This document shows, piece by piece, positions 1-12,936 of a DNA stretch of 64,000 nucleotides. The DNA comes from Pectobacterium sp. PL152. GTDB lineage: Bacteria > Pseudomonadota > Gammaproteobacteria > Enterobacterales > Enterobacteriaceae. Position 1 is the stretch's first letter. Every line of letters starts with the position of its first letter. The position numbers were made by a program, and so were the translations under genes. Location of the stretch: contig CP091064.1 of NCBI GenBank assembly GCA_021907015.1, forward strand, positions 3,286,001 through 3,350,000, in the 5' to 3' direction. A model generated the notes under the pieces. That model worked only from the letters and a program-made list of their open reading frames with translations, made no database searches and had not been told where the DNA came from.

Positions 1-1668
1 CAATGTTTCTTGTCGCTGTTTCAACAGCTGATCGTAGAGCTCTGCCAGACTGATTCTGAACTTCTCATCGAGCTCTTCCTCTACGATCATATGGTTCCAT
101 GAAGCCATGGTTTCAAGCTGCTTGCGGTACTTGCTGTCGCGATATTTTTCCAACAGCAGACCCATGTTCATTCCAGGGCTGGCGTTGCAGGTTTTCACCA
201 AATCCTGAAACAGCGATAAACCAGCCACTTTGTCTTCTTCAATCCCTTGCAGCGCAAGGTCAGGAACCTCTACCGCCAGCCTTGGGTTTTGTACTAAAAG
301 TCCTATAAGTATACGCATAGTTGTGACTTTTAGTTGCGGCGGCTGGTAAGGCTGCGCCTGCTCTGCCACTTTAGGCAGTAGCCTGTCCAACTGGCTGTCG
401 TCCAAAATACCCAGCTTGTTGCCGAGCTGCTGGCGCAAATACAGCCGCAGCGTTTCTCCCGGTACCTGACCTATCAGCGGCAGCGCCAGCGTGCTGAGCT
501 TGGTACGGCCATCGGGTGAACTCATATCCACCTGCTGTTGCAGCGTCTCAAACAGAAACTGCGACAGCGGCAGGGCTTGTTCCATGCGCTGTTCAAAGGC
601 GGCTTTGCCTTCTTTACGTACTAGCGTGTCGGGATCTTCACCGTCCGGCAGGAACATAAAGCGTAGCTGACGACCATCGTTCAAATAGGGTAGCGCAGTT
701 TCCAGCGCACGCCATGCCGCTTCGCGTCCGGCACGGTCTCCGTCGTAACAACACACCACCAGATCGGTGGCGCGAAAGAGTAACTGAATGTGATCGGCTG
801 TCGTGGAAGTACCCAGCGACGCCACCGCATAATCAATACCAAACTGCGCCAGCGCCACCACATCCATGTAGCCTTCAACAACCAAGAGTCGCTTTAGCTC
901 AGCGTGGCTTTGCTGCGCTTCATACAGGCCGTACAACTGGCGACCTTTATGAAAAATCTCTGTTTCCGGCGAGTTAAGGTACTTTGGCGTACCGTCGCCT
1001 AATACTCGTCCGCCGAAGGCAATCACTCGCCCCCGTTTGTCGCGGATGGGGAACATCACACGTTCGCGGAAGCGGTCGTACGTTCGGCCCTGATCGTTAG
1101 TCACCAGCATGCCGGCATCGTTCAATGTGCTGCGGTCGTCATTATTGCGGCCAAAGCGCTTTAAAACGTTATCCCAGCCGGGCGGGGCGAAGCCGATCGC
1201 AAAATGGCTGATAACCTCTGCGCTTAAACCGCGCTGTTGCAGATACTGCAACGCTGGCGTACCGACTGATTGGCTAAGTGCTTGTTGATAGAACCCGCTG
1301 AGCTGTCCCATCAATTCGTACAGACTTTGCCGCTGGTGACGCTCTAACTGGGTTGGGCCCGTGCCGCTTTCATAAGGCACTTCGAGGCCGTATTGAGTGG
1401 CCAGTTCTTCAATGGTTTCAACGAATTCGAGACGATCGTAATTCATCAAAAAATCAATGGCGTTGCCGTGTGCGCCACAACCAAAACAGTGGTAGAACTG
1501 TTTGTCACCGTTTACGGTGAATGAGGGGGTTTTTTCGTGATGGAATGGACAGCACGCATGGTAGTTTTTGCCCTGCTTCTTCAGTTTGACACGCGCGTCA
1601 ATGAGATCGACGATGTCGGTACGAGCCAGCAGGTCATTAATAAATACGCGTGGGATTCGTCCAGCCAT
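1..1668 (-). CDS. dnaG: DNA primase (C-terminus cut by window edge)
   Basis: Primase that lays down RNA primers for DnaB-driven replication. My translation from the ATG at 1668 runs without interruption to base 1, about 556 codons. E. coli DnaG has 581, so roughly the last 25 residues lie outside. The N-terminal zinc ribbon has C40, H43, C61 and C64 in place. The TOPRIM catalytic core follows (VVEGYMDV, then a CYDGDRAG motif), then the helicase-binding region. It lies downstream of rpsU on the same strand, as in the macromolecular synthesis operon rpsU-dnaG-rpoD, so rpoD is expected just beyond base 1. No frameshift was found, unlike several other genes here. Confidence 0.97.
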   Translation of the reverse strand, partial: MAGRIPRVFINDLLARTDIVDLIDARVKLKKQGKNYHACCPFHHEKTPSFTVNGDKQFYHCFGCGAHGNAIDFLMNYDRLEFVETIEELATQYGLEVPYESGTGPTQLERHQRQSLYELMGQLSGFYQQALSQSVGTPALQYLQQRGLSAEVISHFAIGFAPPGWDNVLKRFGRNNDDRSTLNDAGMLVTNDQGRTYDRFRERVMFPIRDKRGRVIAFGGRVLGDGTPKYLNSPETEIFHKGRQLYGLYEAQQSHAELKRLLVVEGYMDVVALAQFGIDYAVASLGTSTTADHIQLLFRATDLVVCCYDGDRAGREAAWRALETALPYLNDGRQLRFMFLPDGEDPDTLVRKEGKAAFEQRMEQALPLSQFLFETLQQQVDMSSPDGRTKLSTLALPLIGQVPGETLRLYLRQQLGNKLGILDDSQLDRLLPKVAEQAQPYQPPQLKVTTMRILIGLLVQNPRLAVEVPDLALQGIEEDKVAGLSLFQDLVKTCNASPGMNMGLLLEKYRDSKYRKQLETMASWNHMIVEEELDEKFRISLAELYDQLLKQRQETL

Positions 1669-1800
1669 AAGCCCCTGATGTATATCTTTCTGTAAGGTGG
1701 TTACATTGGATATAGCTTATAAACGACAACAAGCCGCGCTCCCTTACGGAAAGCACGGCCTTCGTATGCAACTGCTAAGTCTGCGGATTAATCACGCGTT

Positions 1801-1815
1801 GGAGGGAAACCCTCC
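1801..1815 (-). terminator. Small hairpin between rpsU and dnaG
   Basis: A perfect 6-bp inverted repeat (GGAGGG / CCCTCC around AAA) lies just after the rpsU stop and before dnaG. In E. coli a partial terminator in this gap keeps dnaG expression below rpsU. This hairpin could do the same, but there is no T-run on the minus strand, so it could also be an mRNA processing structure. Confidence 0.35.
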
Positions 1816-1821
1816 TGAAAA

Positions 1822-2049
<228 letters not shown>

Positions 2050-2104
2050 TCAATAAATTCGGTTTGCCGCTGGCCTTGTGCCAGCCTTTTCAAAATGGTG
2101 CGGA

Positions 2105-2134
2105 ATTCTACTGCAAACGTGACGCCTTTGTAAA
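2105..2134 (-). promoter_or_regulatory. Sigma-70 promoter for rpsU-dnaG
   Basis: On the minus strand a TTTACA box (2129-2134) is followed after 18 bp by TAGAAT (2105-2110), about 70 bp upstream of the rpsU start. Spacing and hexamers fit a sigma-70 promoter. The transcription start is inferred, not shown. Confidence 0.55.
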
Positions 2135-2264
2135 GCATTGTGGTGATCATAAAACACCCAACCACGGCCAGCGCAGAAATCAGGGCGCTTATGGTAGACT
2201 ATCCACAGTTTGAAGCAAGCGGCATTCAACGAGCGCTTGTATCGTCATCAAAGTAGGAACAGCA

Positions 2265-3278
2265 ATGCGCGTATTGGGTATCGAAACATCCTGTGATGAA
2301 ACCGGTGTGGCCATTTATGACACAGAAACCGGTTTGCTTGCCAATCAGTTATACAGCCAGGTGAAATTACATGCCGATTACGGCGGCGTTGTGCCTGAGC
2401 TCGCCTCGCGCGATCACGTGCGTAAAACGGTGCCGCTCATTCAGGCTGCGCTGCGTGAAGCCGGGTTGCAGGCTGGCGATATCGATGGCGTGGCTTACAC
2501 TGCGGGCCCCGGTTTGGTCGGCGCGTTATTGGTGGGCGCGACAATCGGCCGCTCTCTGGCGTTTGCCTGGGATGTGCCGGCGATTCCTGTGCACCATATG
2601 GAAGGGCATTTGCTGGCACCGATGCTGGAAGATAATCCACCGGCGTTTCCCTTCGTGGCGCTGCTGGTTTCTGGTGGACATACGCAGCTCATCAGCGTGA
2701 CGGGCATTGGTGAATACCGCTTGCTGGGCGAGTCGATTGATGACGCGGCGGGTGAAGCGTTCGATAAAACGGCGAAGCTGCTGGGGCTGGATTATCCCGG
2801 TGGGCCGATGCTGTCGAAAATGGCGCAGGCGGGTGATTCGCAGCGCTTTACGTTTCCGCGCCCAATGACCGATCGTCCCGGTCTGGATTTCAGCTTCTCT
2901 GGGCTAAAAACGTTTGCTGCCAATACGATTCGTAGCAATGGCGATGACGATCAAACACGTGCCGACATTGCTCGCGCATTTGAAGATGCCGTTGTGGATA
3001 CTTTGGCTATCAAGTGTCGTCGTGCGCTGGATGAAACGGGCTTTAAGCGACTGGTCATGGCAGGGGGCGTGAGTGCAAACCGGACGCTGCGTCAGCGCTT
3101 AGGCGACGTGATGGCGAAGTGTGGTGGTGAAGTGTTTTATGCGCGTCCTGAATTCTGTACGGATAATGGTGCGATGATTGCCTATGCGGGCAGTGTACGT
3201 CTGGCGCATGGCGCCAGTCAGACGCTGGGTGTATCCGTTCGACCACGTTGGCCGTTGGCTGAACTGCCTGCGGTATGA
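2265..3278 (+). CDS. tsaD: tRNA N6-threonylcarbamoyladenosine synthase subunit TsaD
   Basis: 337-residue Kae1/Qri7-family protein. With TsaB and TsaE it transfers threonylcarbamoyl from TC-AMP to A37 of ANN-decoding tRNAs. The metal-binding HxxxH motif is at H111/H115 (HHMEGH). The ASKHA-fold ATP-site glycines ([10 protein letters not shown]) and the C-terminal AGGVSANR and [10 protein letters not shown] motifs are present. Length equals that of the E. coli protein. It is divergent from rpsU, sharing the 2038-2264 intergenic region, and convergent with argR. Older names are gcp and ygjD. Confidence 0.97.
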   Translation: MRVLGIETSCDETGVAIYDTETGLLANQLYSQVKLHADYGGVVPELASRDHVRKTVPLIQAALREAGLQAGDIDGVAYTAGPGLVGALLVGATIGRSLAFAWDVPAIPVHHMEGHLLAPMLEDNPPAFPFVALLVSGGHTQLISVTGIGEYRLLGESIDDAAGEAFDKTAKLLGLDYPGGPMLSKMAQAGDSQRFTFPRPMTDRPGLDFSFSGLKTFAANTIRSNGDDDQTRADIARAFEDAVVDTLAIKCRRALDETGFKRLVMAGGVSANRTLRQRLGDVMAKCGGEVFYARPEFCTDNGAMIAYAGSVRLAHGASQTLGVSVRPRWPLAELPAV

Positions 3279-3295
3279 GTGTTTTGGTAATAATC

Positions 3296-3322
3296 GCTAC
3301 GTGTGGCGTGCCTACACGTAGC
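3296..3322. terminator. Hairpin between convergent tsaD and argR
   Basis: A perfect 9-bp stem (GCTACGTGT / ACACGTAGC) with a 9-nt loop lies 17 bp after the tsaD stop. No long T-run follows on either strand, so intrinsic termination is plausible for the convergent pair but not assured. Confidence 0.4.
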
Positions 3323-3386
3323 AAAGAAAACGTAGCGAAAATACTCAGTAAAGAACGAGTAATTAAACGGTAGCGGATAAGGGGAG

Positions 3387-5266
<1,880 letters not shown>

Positions 5267-5300
5267 TCATTGAGATTCTTGTAATACGTGACGTTGAATA

Positions 5301-5338
5301 AAAAGCCGGAGATGTCGATCTCCGGCTTTTCTTTTTTA
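5301..5338 (+). terminator. Rho-independent terminator of mdh
   Basis: A 12-bp stem (AAAAGCCGGAGA with its complement) and a 6-nt loop are followed by a T-rich tail. It lies between convergent mdh and sfsB and its A/T flanks could serve both strands. Confidence 0.85.
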
Positions 5339-5599
5339 ATCGGGACGGATGAGTTTTTTTCTGTCGATAAGCTCATTGGTTTCCGGATCGTAGTACCGGC
5401 TGGGCCAAATCTCTGATGGGTGAATACTCAGCGCATCGGCAATAAGCCATTCCCCTTTGGGCCAGGGGCGTGAGAGCGCGTTAGCTAACGTAGATGAGCT
5501 TAATCCGGCCGCTCGCGATACCGCCGCCAGCGTCGTGTTTTTCTTGCGCAGTGCAGCAATGATATCAGCGGGATGCCAGTCTTGTTTCCTTAAAATCAT
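5336..5599 (-). CDS. sfsB: Ner-like DNA-binding regulator (SfsB/Nlp family)
   Basis: 87-residue protein of the Ner/Nlp family, named for the negative regulator of phage Mu and its chromosomal relative SfsB, which affects maltose gene expression with CRP in E. coli. A helix-turn-helix is visible around residues 20-45 (TTLAAVSRAAGLSSSTLANA), followed by the family's WPKGEWLIADAL and HPSEIWPSRYYD segments. In E. coli sfsB also neighbours ispB. Here it is followed by two Mu-type HTH genes on the opposite strand. The function in this organism is inferred only from family. Confidence 0.85.
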   Translation of the reverse strand: MILRKQDWHPADIIAALRKKNTTLAAVSRAAGLSSSTLANALSRPWPKGEWLIADALSIHPSEIWPSRYYDPETNELIDRKKLIRPD

Positions 5600-5786
5600 A
5601 TTCCTTCCCTTATTTGCTATAAGACGACTGTGGATTAGTGGTATAAATAACGGATGTTAGTTATATGCCGAGCTAACATGACATTATTATTTGGAAATAA
5701 TATAGCATTAATTTTCCTTAAAATTCTCAATTAATTTCCAAATGAGCGCGTTTTTGTTAGGGATGGCACTATCAGGATGAAAGGCA

Positions 5787-6173
5787 ATGAAAAAAGAGTG
5801 GTTTGCTACCAGCGATTTGGTTGGAGTCGGCGGCCTTCCGAAATCAAGACAAGGATTGAATAAGCGCGCCCGTGAGGATGGATGGGAGAAGCGTCGCCGT
5901 AAAGGCGTCCAGGGAAGAGGAGTGGAGTACTCAATTCACAGCTTACCGGATACGGTAAAAAAATCCCTATTACTCGAAATCGAGCCTTCCGCCTACTCGG
6001 CGAAGCAGCCTGCGGCATTAGCGGTATGGATGCAGATTTATCAGCAACTATCTGAAAAAGAAAGGGATGAGCTAATCGCTTATATTCTTCGCGTCGGCGT
6101 GTCGTCTACGCTGAGCCAGTTGGGTATTACGCCGTCGGACGAGGAACCTATCTCATCAATGGAGATTGACTGA
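5787..6173 (+). CDS. Mu-type HTH domain protein, copy 1
   Basis: 128-residue protein. Residues 1-60 (KEWFATSDLVGVGGLPKS, then a basic RRRKGVQGRG stretch) resemble the winged-helix DNA-binding domain at the N-terminus of Mu transposase A and the Mu repressor (HTH_Tnp_Mu_1). The remainder has a helical WMQIYQQLSEKERDEL segment and an acidic tail. There is no transposase catalytic domain, so this is probably a regulator derived from Mu-like phage rather than a transposase. It is a paralogue of the next gene, nearly identical over the first 60 residues and much less so afterwards. The ATG at 5787 follows a plausible AAAGGCA ribosome site. Target and role are unknown. Confidence 0.75.
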   Translation: MKKEWFATSDLVGVGGLPKSRQGLNKRAREDGWEKRRRKGVQGRGVEYSIHSLPDTVKKSLLLEIEPSAYSAKQPAALAVWMQIYQQLSEKERDELIAYILRVGVSSTLSQLGITPSDEEPISSMEID

Positions 6174-6410
6174 GCCATCGAAAGCGGGTTCTCCAATTGC
6201 CAATCTGTGGTGAAGAAGGAACCTGCATTTTCTTTCGGTTTACCGTATTACTCTGGTTGCGATGTTTTAGCATCGCACTGGATTTAATCATTTCTTTATT
6301 ACTTAGGTGTGCCGGTAACGTGTAAAAGTTAGCGGTTTAGGTAATTATAGTCTATTATATGGAAACTTTTGGGCGAGTTGACGTAATGCCTGTTCAAAAC
6401 AAACAAGGGA

Positions 6411-6794
6411 GTGACGAGTATGGACAAAGAATGGTTTGCAACAAGTGAGCTGGTTGGCGTAGGTGGATTGCCGAAGTCACCGCAGGGGCTGAACAAACGG
6501 GCGCGAGACGACGGTTGGGAAAAGCGCAGGCGGAAAGGGGTTCAAGGGCGCGGTGTCGAATATTCGATTCGCAGTTTGCCGAACGAGGTCAGGAATTCTC
6601 TGCTCGTAAAAGAGAACCCGCCAACAGAATATTATCGTATCGATAATGAGCCGACCCTGCTGTCATCGTGGGTGCATATTTTCCATCAACTTTCCGTTGA
6701 TGAACGAACCCGGCTGATCAATTTCATCTTGCGTGAAGGAACGATAGCGATGTTGTCTCGGCTGGATGATGTCCCCATCGACCAGACTGCCTAG
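6411..6794 (+). CDS. Mu-type HTH domain protein, copy 2
   Basis: 127-residue paralogue of the gene at 5787, sharing the KEWFATSxLVGVGGLPKS start, the RRRKGVQGRGVEYSI segment and a similar C-terminal helix. Translation may start at the ATG at 6411 or at 6420 (MDKEWF), which matches copy 1 better and sits behind GGGAG. The 237-bp gap before it has its own likely promoter, so the copies may be expressed separately. It has no catalytic domain. It may compete with or complement copy 1, but nothing in the sequence settles that. Confidence 0.75.
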   Translation: MTSMDKEWFATSELVGVGGLPKSPQGLNKRARDDGWEKRRRKGVQGRGVEYSIRSLPNEVRNSLLVKENPPTEYYRIDNEPTLLSSWVHIFHQLSVDERTRLINFILREGTIAMLSRLDDVPIDQTA

Positions 6795-6863
6795 TCTGCG
6801 AACGAGTAGCGCTGCAAGGCAGCGCTACTTACGATTGAATCAGATAAGTACCTCACACCACGA

Positions 6864-7835
6864 TTAGAAATCGCGCTGTACGGCTAAGTGGGCAAGGCCT
6901 TCGAGCGCCATACGGTATGGCGTTTCCGGTAGCTGCTGTAGTGCGCTAATCGCTTTATCTGCCTCTTCTTCGGCACGCTGGCGCGTATAATCAAGCGAAC
7001 CACATTGCTGCATGGCGGCAAGCACTGGTTCCAACAGATGACGCCCGTTTCCTTCTTCAATTGCCTGACGAATCAGCGAACTCTGTTCTGCATTGCCATT
7101 ACGCATAGCGTGCAGCAGTGGCAGCGTTGGTTTGCCTTCATTGAGGTCGTCGCCTGTATTCTTGCCCAGCGTTTTGCCGTCTGCGCTGTAATCAAGCAGA
7201 TCGTCAATTAACTGGAACGCGGTGCCCAGGTAGCGGCCGTAGTCCTGAAGCGCTTTTTCTTGCTCTGGTGTCGCGCCCGCAAGGATGGATGAAGATTGCG
7301 CGGCGGCTTCAAATAAACGTGCCGTTTTGCTGTAAATGACGCGCATATAGCTTTCTTCAGTAATATCCGGGTCGTTGCAGTTCATTAGCTGCAAGACTTC
7401 GCCTTCGGCAATTACGTTTACTGCTTCTGACATCAGCGCCAGCACGCGTAACGATTCAAGGCTGGTCATCATCTGGAAGGCGCGGGTATAGATGAAATCC
7501 CCAACCAGCACGCTTGCAGCATTGCCAAAAGCGGCATTGGCCGTTGCTTTACCCCGACGCATGTCAGATTCGTCTACCACGTCATCATGCAATAGCGTTG
7601 CGGTATGAATAAATTCGATCAATGCAGCCACGGTGACATGTTTATCACCGCTATAGTCGAGGGCTCTGGCGGCTAGCACAGCAATCATCGGGCGTATACG
7701 TTTTCCACCGCCGCTGATGATATAATGTCCAAGCTGGTTGATCAAAACGACGTCGGAATTCAGTTGTTCAAGAATGACGTTATTAACAGCTGCCATATCC
7801 TGTGCGGTTAATGTTGTAATTTGTTCTAGATTCAT
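6864..7835 (-). CDS. ispB: Octaprenyl diphosphate synthase
   Basis: Trans-prenyltransferase that elongates FPP with IPP to the C40 side chain of ubiquinone and menaquinone. Essential in E. coli. Both aspartate-rich motifs are present: LLHDDVVDESD (first) and LIDDLLDY (second), with the GGGKRIRP motif near residue 45. The start at 7835 (MNLEQIT) matches the E. coli N-terminus and gives 323 residues. An upstream in-frame ATG at 7847 would add four residues. It is divergent from rplU, as in E. coli. Confidence 0.97.
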   Translation of the reverse strand: MNLEQITTLTAQDMAAVNNVILEQLNSDVVLINQLGHYIISGGGKRIRPMIAVLAARALDYSGDKHVTVAALIEFIHTATLLHDDVVDESDMRRGKATANAAFGNAASVLVGDFIYTRAFQMMTSLESLRVLALMSEAVNVIAEGEVLQLMNCNDPDITEESYMRVIYSKTARLFEAAAQSSSILAGATPEQEKALQDYGRYLGTAFQLIDDLLDYSADGKTLGKNTGDDLNEGKPTLPLLHAMRNGNAEQSSLIRQAIEEGNGRHLLEPVLAAMQQCGSLDYTRQRAEEEADKAISALQQLPETPYRMALEGLAHLAVQRDF

Positions 7836-7990
7836 GGTTTGTGCCAACGTATGTCTTCAACACTGCCGTAAGATTGCTGTTGCATATCGGCAAGACGGAA
7901 CTTATTGCGCCGATTGTACTTGAAAAATGAGAGAGATAAACGGCAGTTCATACGTTGTATTCTTTTTCTTCACATCCTTTGATTATGCAC

Positions 7991-8019
7991 TTGTCATCCG
8001 CAGTATTTTTGCGTAGAAT
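7991..8019 (+). promoter_or_regulatory. Sigma-70 promoter for rplU-rpmA
   Basis: TTGTCA (7991-7996) and TAGAAT (8014-8019) are separated by exactly 17 bp, about 70 bp before rplU. This is the likely main promoter of the ribosomal protein genes. Confidence 0.7.
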
Positions 8020-8045
8020 TCGCGCCCTATTATGAATATTTATAG

Positions 8046-8402
<357 letters not shown>

Positions 8403-8421
8403 GATTAGGAGAGCGGATTAA

Positions 8422-8679
8422 ATGGCACACAAAAAAGCTGGCGGCTCAACCCGTAACGGTCGTGACTCCAATGCACAACGTCTGGGCGTAAAACGTTTTG
8501 GCGGTGAAAGTGTACTGGCTGGTAACATCATCGTTCGTCAACGTGGCACCAAATTCCACGCAGGAACTAACGTTGGTTGCGGGAAAGACCACACTCTGTT
8601 TGCTTTAACTGATGGTAAAGTTCAGTTTGAAGTTAAAGGCCCGAAAAACCGTAAATATATCAGCATCGTTGCTGAATAA
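8422..8679 (+). CDS. rpmA: 50S ribosomal protein bL27
   Basis: 85-residue bL27, whose N-terminus reaches the peptidyl transferase centre. [16 protein letters not shown] is the conserved start, without the cleavable extension seen in Firmicutes. It is co-transcribed with rplU, and a hairpin terminator follows. Confidence 0.98.
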   Translation: MAHKKAGGSTRNGRDSNAQRLGVKRFGGESVLAGNIIVRQRGTKFHAGTNVGCGKDHTLFALTDGKVQFEVKGPKNRKYISIVAE

Positions 8680-8705
8680 TTTTTCGCGTTAGGTCTTACG
8701 GATTC

Positions 8706-8735
8706 AAGCCCTGCAATTCTTTGCGGGGCTTTTTA
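8706..8735 (+). terminator. Terminator after rpmA
   Basis: An imperfect AAGCCCTGCA / TGCGGGGCTT stem with a 6-nt loop is followed by a T-run, 27 bp after the rpmA stop. Read-through into yhbE and obgE is likely, as in E. coli. Confidence 0.75.
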
Positions 8736-8768
8736 CATTCTGATTCTGAGTAAACCATCTGGATAAGT

Positions 8769-9731
8769 ATGAATACTAAACAGCAGACGGGGATCGGTCT
8801 TTGTCTGGCGCTGACTACGGCAGTTTGCTGGGGTGCGTTACCGATAGCCATGAAACAGGTTCTGGTGGTGATGGAACCTTATACGATTGTTTGGTATCGC
8901 TTTATTATCGCTTCGATTGGACTCGGCATTATTCTGTCATACCGTAAGAATTTACCGCCAATGCGGGTTTTCCGGCATCGGCGTTGGTGGGTTTTGCTAC
9001 TGATTGCAACAGCTGGGTTATTAGGCAATTTTGTTTTCTTTAGCTCGTCTCTGCAATATCTGAGTCCGACGGCGTCTCAGGTTATCGGGCAGCTTTCTCC
9101 TGTTGGTATGATGTTCGCCAGCGTACTTATCCTAAAGGAAAAGATGCGTGGCACGCAGGTCATTGGTGCGATCATGCTGATCTGTGGCCTGATTTTGTTC
9201 TTTAATACCAGCCTGATTGAGATCTTTACCCGACTGACGGACTACACGCTGGGTGTACTGCTTGGCGTTTGCGCCTCGGCGGTATGGGTATCCTATGGCG
9301 TAGCGCAGAAGGTGCTGCTGCGGCGTCTAACCTCACAGCAAATTCTGTTTCTGCTGTACGTGCTGTGTGTCGTCTTCATCACGCCCTTTACCAAGCTTGA
9401 AGCTATCTTCCAACTGAGCAACTGGCAGCTTATCTGCCTGCTATTCTGCGGCGCAAATACATTAATTGGGTATGGCGCGTTGGCGGAGGCGATGGCGCGC
9501 TGGCAGGCATCGCAGGTTAGCGCGGTCATTACGTTGACACCGCTATTTACGCTGTTGTTTTCCGATCTTCTGGCGTTAGGGTGGCCGACTTTCTTTGCTG
9601 CCCCCGTGCTGAACTGGGTTGGCTATCTGGGCGCCTTTGTCGTGGTTGCTGGTGCTATGTTTTCTGCTATCGGCCATCGCTTCTTTCCTGGCAAGAAAGA
9701 ACCTGTGCCGCCATTGATGGTGCAGAAGTAG
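8769..9731 (+). CDS. yhbE: EamA/DMT-family inner-membrane transporter (YhbE)
   Basis: 320-residue integral membrane protein with about ten hydrophobic segments in two homologous EamA halves (for example TAVCWGALPIAMKQ near the N-terminus and a second repeat from about residue 160). The drug/metabolite transporter superfamily exports amino acids or other small metabolites, but the substrate of YhbE is not established. It keeps the E. coli position between rpmA and obgE. Expression is probably by read-through from rplU-rpmA. Confidence 0.85.
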   Translation: MNTKQQTGIGLCLALTTAVCWGALPIAMKQVLVVMEPYTIVWYRFIIASIGLGIILSYRKNLPPMRVFRHRRWWVLLLIATAGLLGNFVFFSSSLQYLSPTASQVIGQLSPVGMMFASVLILKEKMRGTQVIGAIMLICGLILFFNTSLIEIFTRLTDYTLGVLLGVCASAVWVSYGVAQKVLLRRLTSQQILFLLYVLCVVFITPFTKLEAIFQLSNWQLICLLFCGANTLIGYGALAEAMARWQASQVSAVITLTPLFTLLFSDLLALGWPTFFAAPVLNWVGYLGAFVVVAGAMFSAIGHRFFPGKKEPVPPLMVQK

Positions 9732-9993
9732 CCTGAAAAAACACGTATTGCAGCAGGTCGCGGTCGCCTTTTGACATTCTGCATGTGTTGCTTATTTTTA
9801 ATACAGATGAAATTATTGGAGCAGGCAGGTACAATCCGCTCCTTTGCTGGAATGCGTTCTGGTGCGTCAGTTTTTTTTAATGGTGGGTAGAATTACGCTA
9901 CATGCCGTAAAATCAAAAAGTTACGCCAAGAAGAACCAATAACAAGCCTAAAACACGTAGATATTCTCTATTGGTTTTTTGCGGAGAGAATCA

Positions 9994-11164
<1,171 letters not shown>

Positions 11165-11196
11165 TTCGTTCTTCTGCTAGTTAATTCTCGCTTATT

Positions 11197-11240
11197 GCGG
11201 CCTTATCCCATCAGGGTAAGGCCGCATTCTTATTTTAGTT
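11197..11240. terminator. Bidirectional terminator between obgE and dacB
   Basis: A 12-13-bp stem (GCGGCCTTATCCC / GGGTAAGGCCGC) with a short loop lies between the convergent genes, with T-rich sequence on the plus side and A-rich sequence on the other. Confidence 0.8.
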
Positions 11241-12668
11241 GCTCTGATAAATGTCTTTGTAGAGGCGACTTTCAAATCTCACCAGAGGGACACGGCGCGC
11301 GCGTTGGTCTTCTGGCGGCACGGCATAACCGGACAGGAACTGAACGAATGCCATACGCTGGCCGCTCGCGGTGGTAATGAACCCTGCCAAATTGTATACA
11401 CCCTGCAGTGCCCCTGTTTTCGCCGAAACCTTGCCATCAACGCCAGCTTCATGCAGACCGCCACGATAACGCAGCGTGCCGTCATAGCCAGAAAGTGGAA
11501 GCATGGTGATGTAATTCAGTTCATTATCGTGCTGTGCGATGTACTGCAATACCTGCATCATCGTTTCTGGCGAGATCAGGTTGTGTCGTGACAGGCCTGA
11601 ACCATCGACAACAATGCTGTTTCCTAAATCTACACCAGCTTTTTGACGCAGGATCTGGCGTACGGCATCCGCACCTGCGCGCCATGTACCCGGCACGCTA
11701 AAACGCTCATGTCCAATGGTACGAAAAACCGTATCGGCAATCATGTTGTCCGATTTTTTCAGCATGATAGTGAGCAGGTCGTGCAGTGGAGCAGACTGTG
11801 TCTGAGCCAGCACGCTCCCCGCTGCCCCTGGCTGCGTCTGACGACGAAGACTGCCTTTTATGCGTATATCTGCCTGCTGTAGCTCATCTTTAACAATAGC
11901 GCCGGCATAGCTGGCGCCATCCTGAATGGCGAACGCCAGCGGAAGCGGCTCTGTGCGCTGAGTCAAACAGCCTGTAAGCGTAAAGCGATTTAGTTCTCCA
12001 GGCACCACATCCAGCTCGCAGTATTGCGCATCAGATGAGCCCTTAGCCAGCGTACGGACCTCGCTGAACATTTGCACCGGATAATAGGAGGCGACGCGGA
12101 TAAACGCATTATCACCCGCTTTAGGCGCGCTGTAGAGTGAGACAGAGAAACAGTTACGATCAACAATCGCGGCGCCCGGAGGGGCGCTGAAGCATTGCGT
12201 CATGTCGTTCCACGGCCAGCCCGGTGCTTTATCGTGACTGGCGAATACCGACGTGTCGATCAACACATCCCCGGCGATTTCCTTTATCCCGCGCTTTCTT
12301 AATTCCTGCACCATGTTCCGTATTTGCTGGCGCTTAAGCGTTGGATCGCCGCTAAACCGTACGATGAGGTTACCGTTCAGAATACCGCTAGTGACAGGGC
12401 CATGGCTTTCCATCGTAGTGATGAATCGATAGTCTGGACCCAATTGCAGTAATGCAGCTAATGCGGTTATCACCTTTTGTGTGCTGGCGGGAAGCGCCAT
12501 TTGCTGGCTATTGAAGGCCATGCTGGGTGTTGTTGAGCCAACTTTTTGTACCAATAGCGCCAGATTGGCACCGTCTGGTAAATATTGGCGATGATCCTCA
12601 ACAGAAGCTGCATTGGCATGCAGAACAAAAGCGCAGGCAAGTCCGGTAACAATCGATGAAAAACGCAT
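11235..12668 (-). CDS. dacB: Penicillin-binding protein 4 (DD-carboxypeptidase/endopeptidase)
   Basis: 477-residue class C low-molecular-weight PBP of the periplasm that trims and cleaves peptidoglycan cross-links. The N-terminus has a signal peptide (hydrophobic residues 5-17, cleavage after ANA about residue 20). The active-site SxxK is S62-K65 (STQK), with SDN in KKSDNM and the KTG box in SAKTGAL. The large insert between SxxK and SxN is typical of PBP4. It is divergent from greA and convergent with obgE, as in E. coli. Confidence 0.96.
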   Translation of the reverse strand: MRFSSIVTGLACAFVLHANAASVEDHRQYLPDGANLALLVQKVGSTTPSMAFNSQQMALPASTQKVITALAALLQLGPDYRFITTMESHGPVTSGILNGNLIVRFSGDPTLKRQQIRNMVQELRKRGIKEIAGDVLIDTSVFASHDKAPGWPWNDMTQCFSAPPGAAIVDRNCFSVSLYSAPKAGDNAFIRVASYYPVQMFSEVRTLAKGSSDAQYCELDVVPGELNRFTLTGCLTQRTEPLPLAFAIQDGASYAGAIVKDELQQADIRIKGSLRRQTQPGAAGSVLAQTQSAPLHDLLTIMLKKSDNMIADTVFRTIGHERFSVPGTWRAGADAVRQILRQKAGVDLGNSIVVDGSGLSRHNLISPETMMQVLQYIAQHDNELNYITMLPLSGYDGTLRYRGGLHEAGVDGKVSAKTGALQGVYNLAGFITTASGQRMAFVQFLSGYAVPPEDQRARRVPLVRFESRLYKDIYQSN

Positions 12669-12936
12669 AATCTCAGCTAAGAACGGGGTAACGTGTGGTC
12701 ATACTACGGCGCAACAAGGTCTAAAGTAAACGATGACCCTCATTGAACTCTGGGGTAAAATACGTATCAAAATGCAAAACCGCTGCCAGCCTGGAAATTT
12801 TGTTCCGGGGCTGGTTGCTTTTGCTTTATGTCCAGTGAGGACTGGCACGTTGCAGAGACTCCGTCGCCTTTGATTTTTAGCGCGTCAGGATGACGATTAT
12901 TTGAGTCTTACGGACTTTTTTAGAGGTATAGACAAT

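Noticed and set aside
2371-2700. Plus-strand open frame overlapping tsaD
   Set aside because: Out-of-frame shadow of tsaD with Trp/Arg-rich composition.
5787-6794. Mu-like transposase genes
   Set aside because: Both proteins are under 130 residues and lack the DDE catalytic core; only the DNA-binding domain is present.
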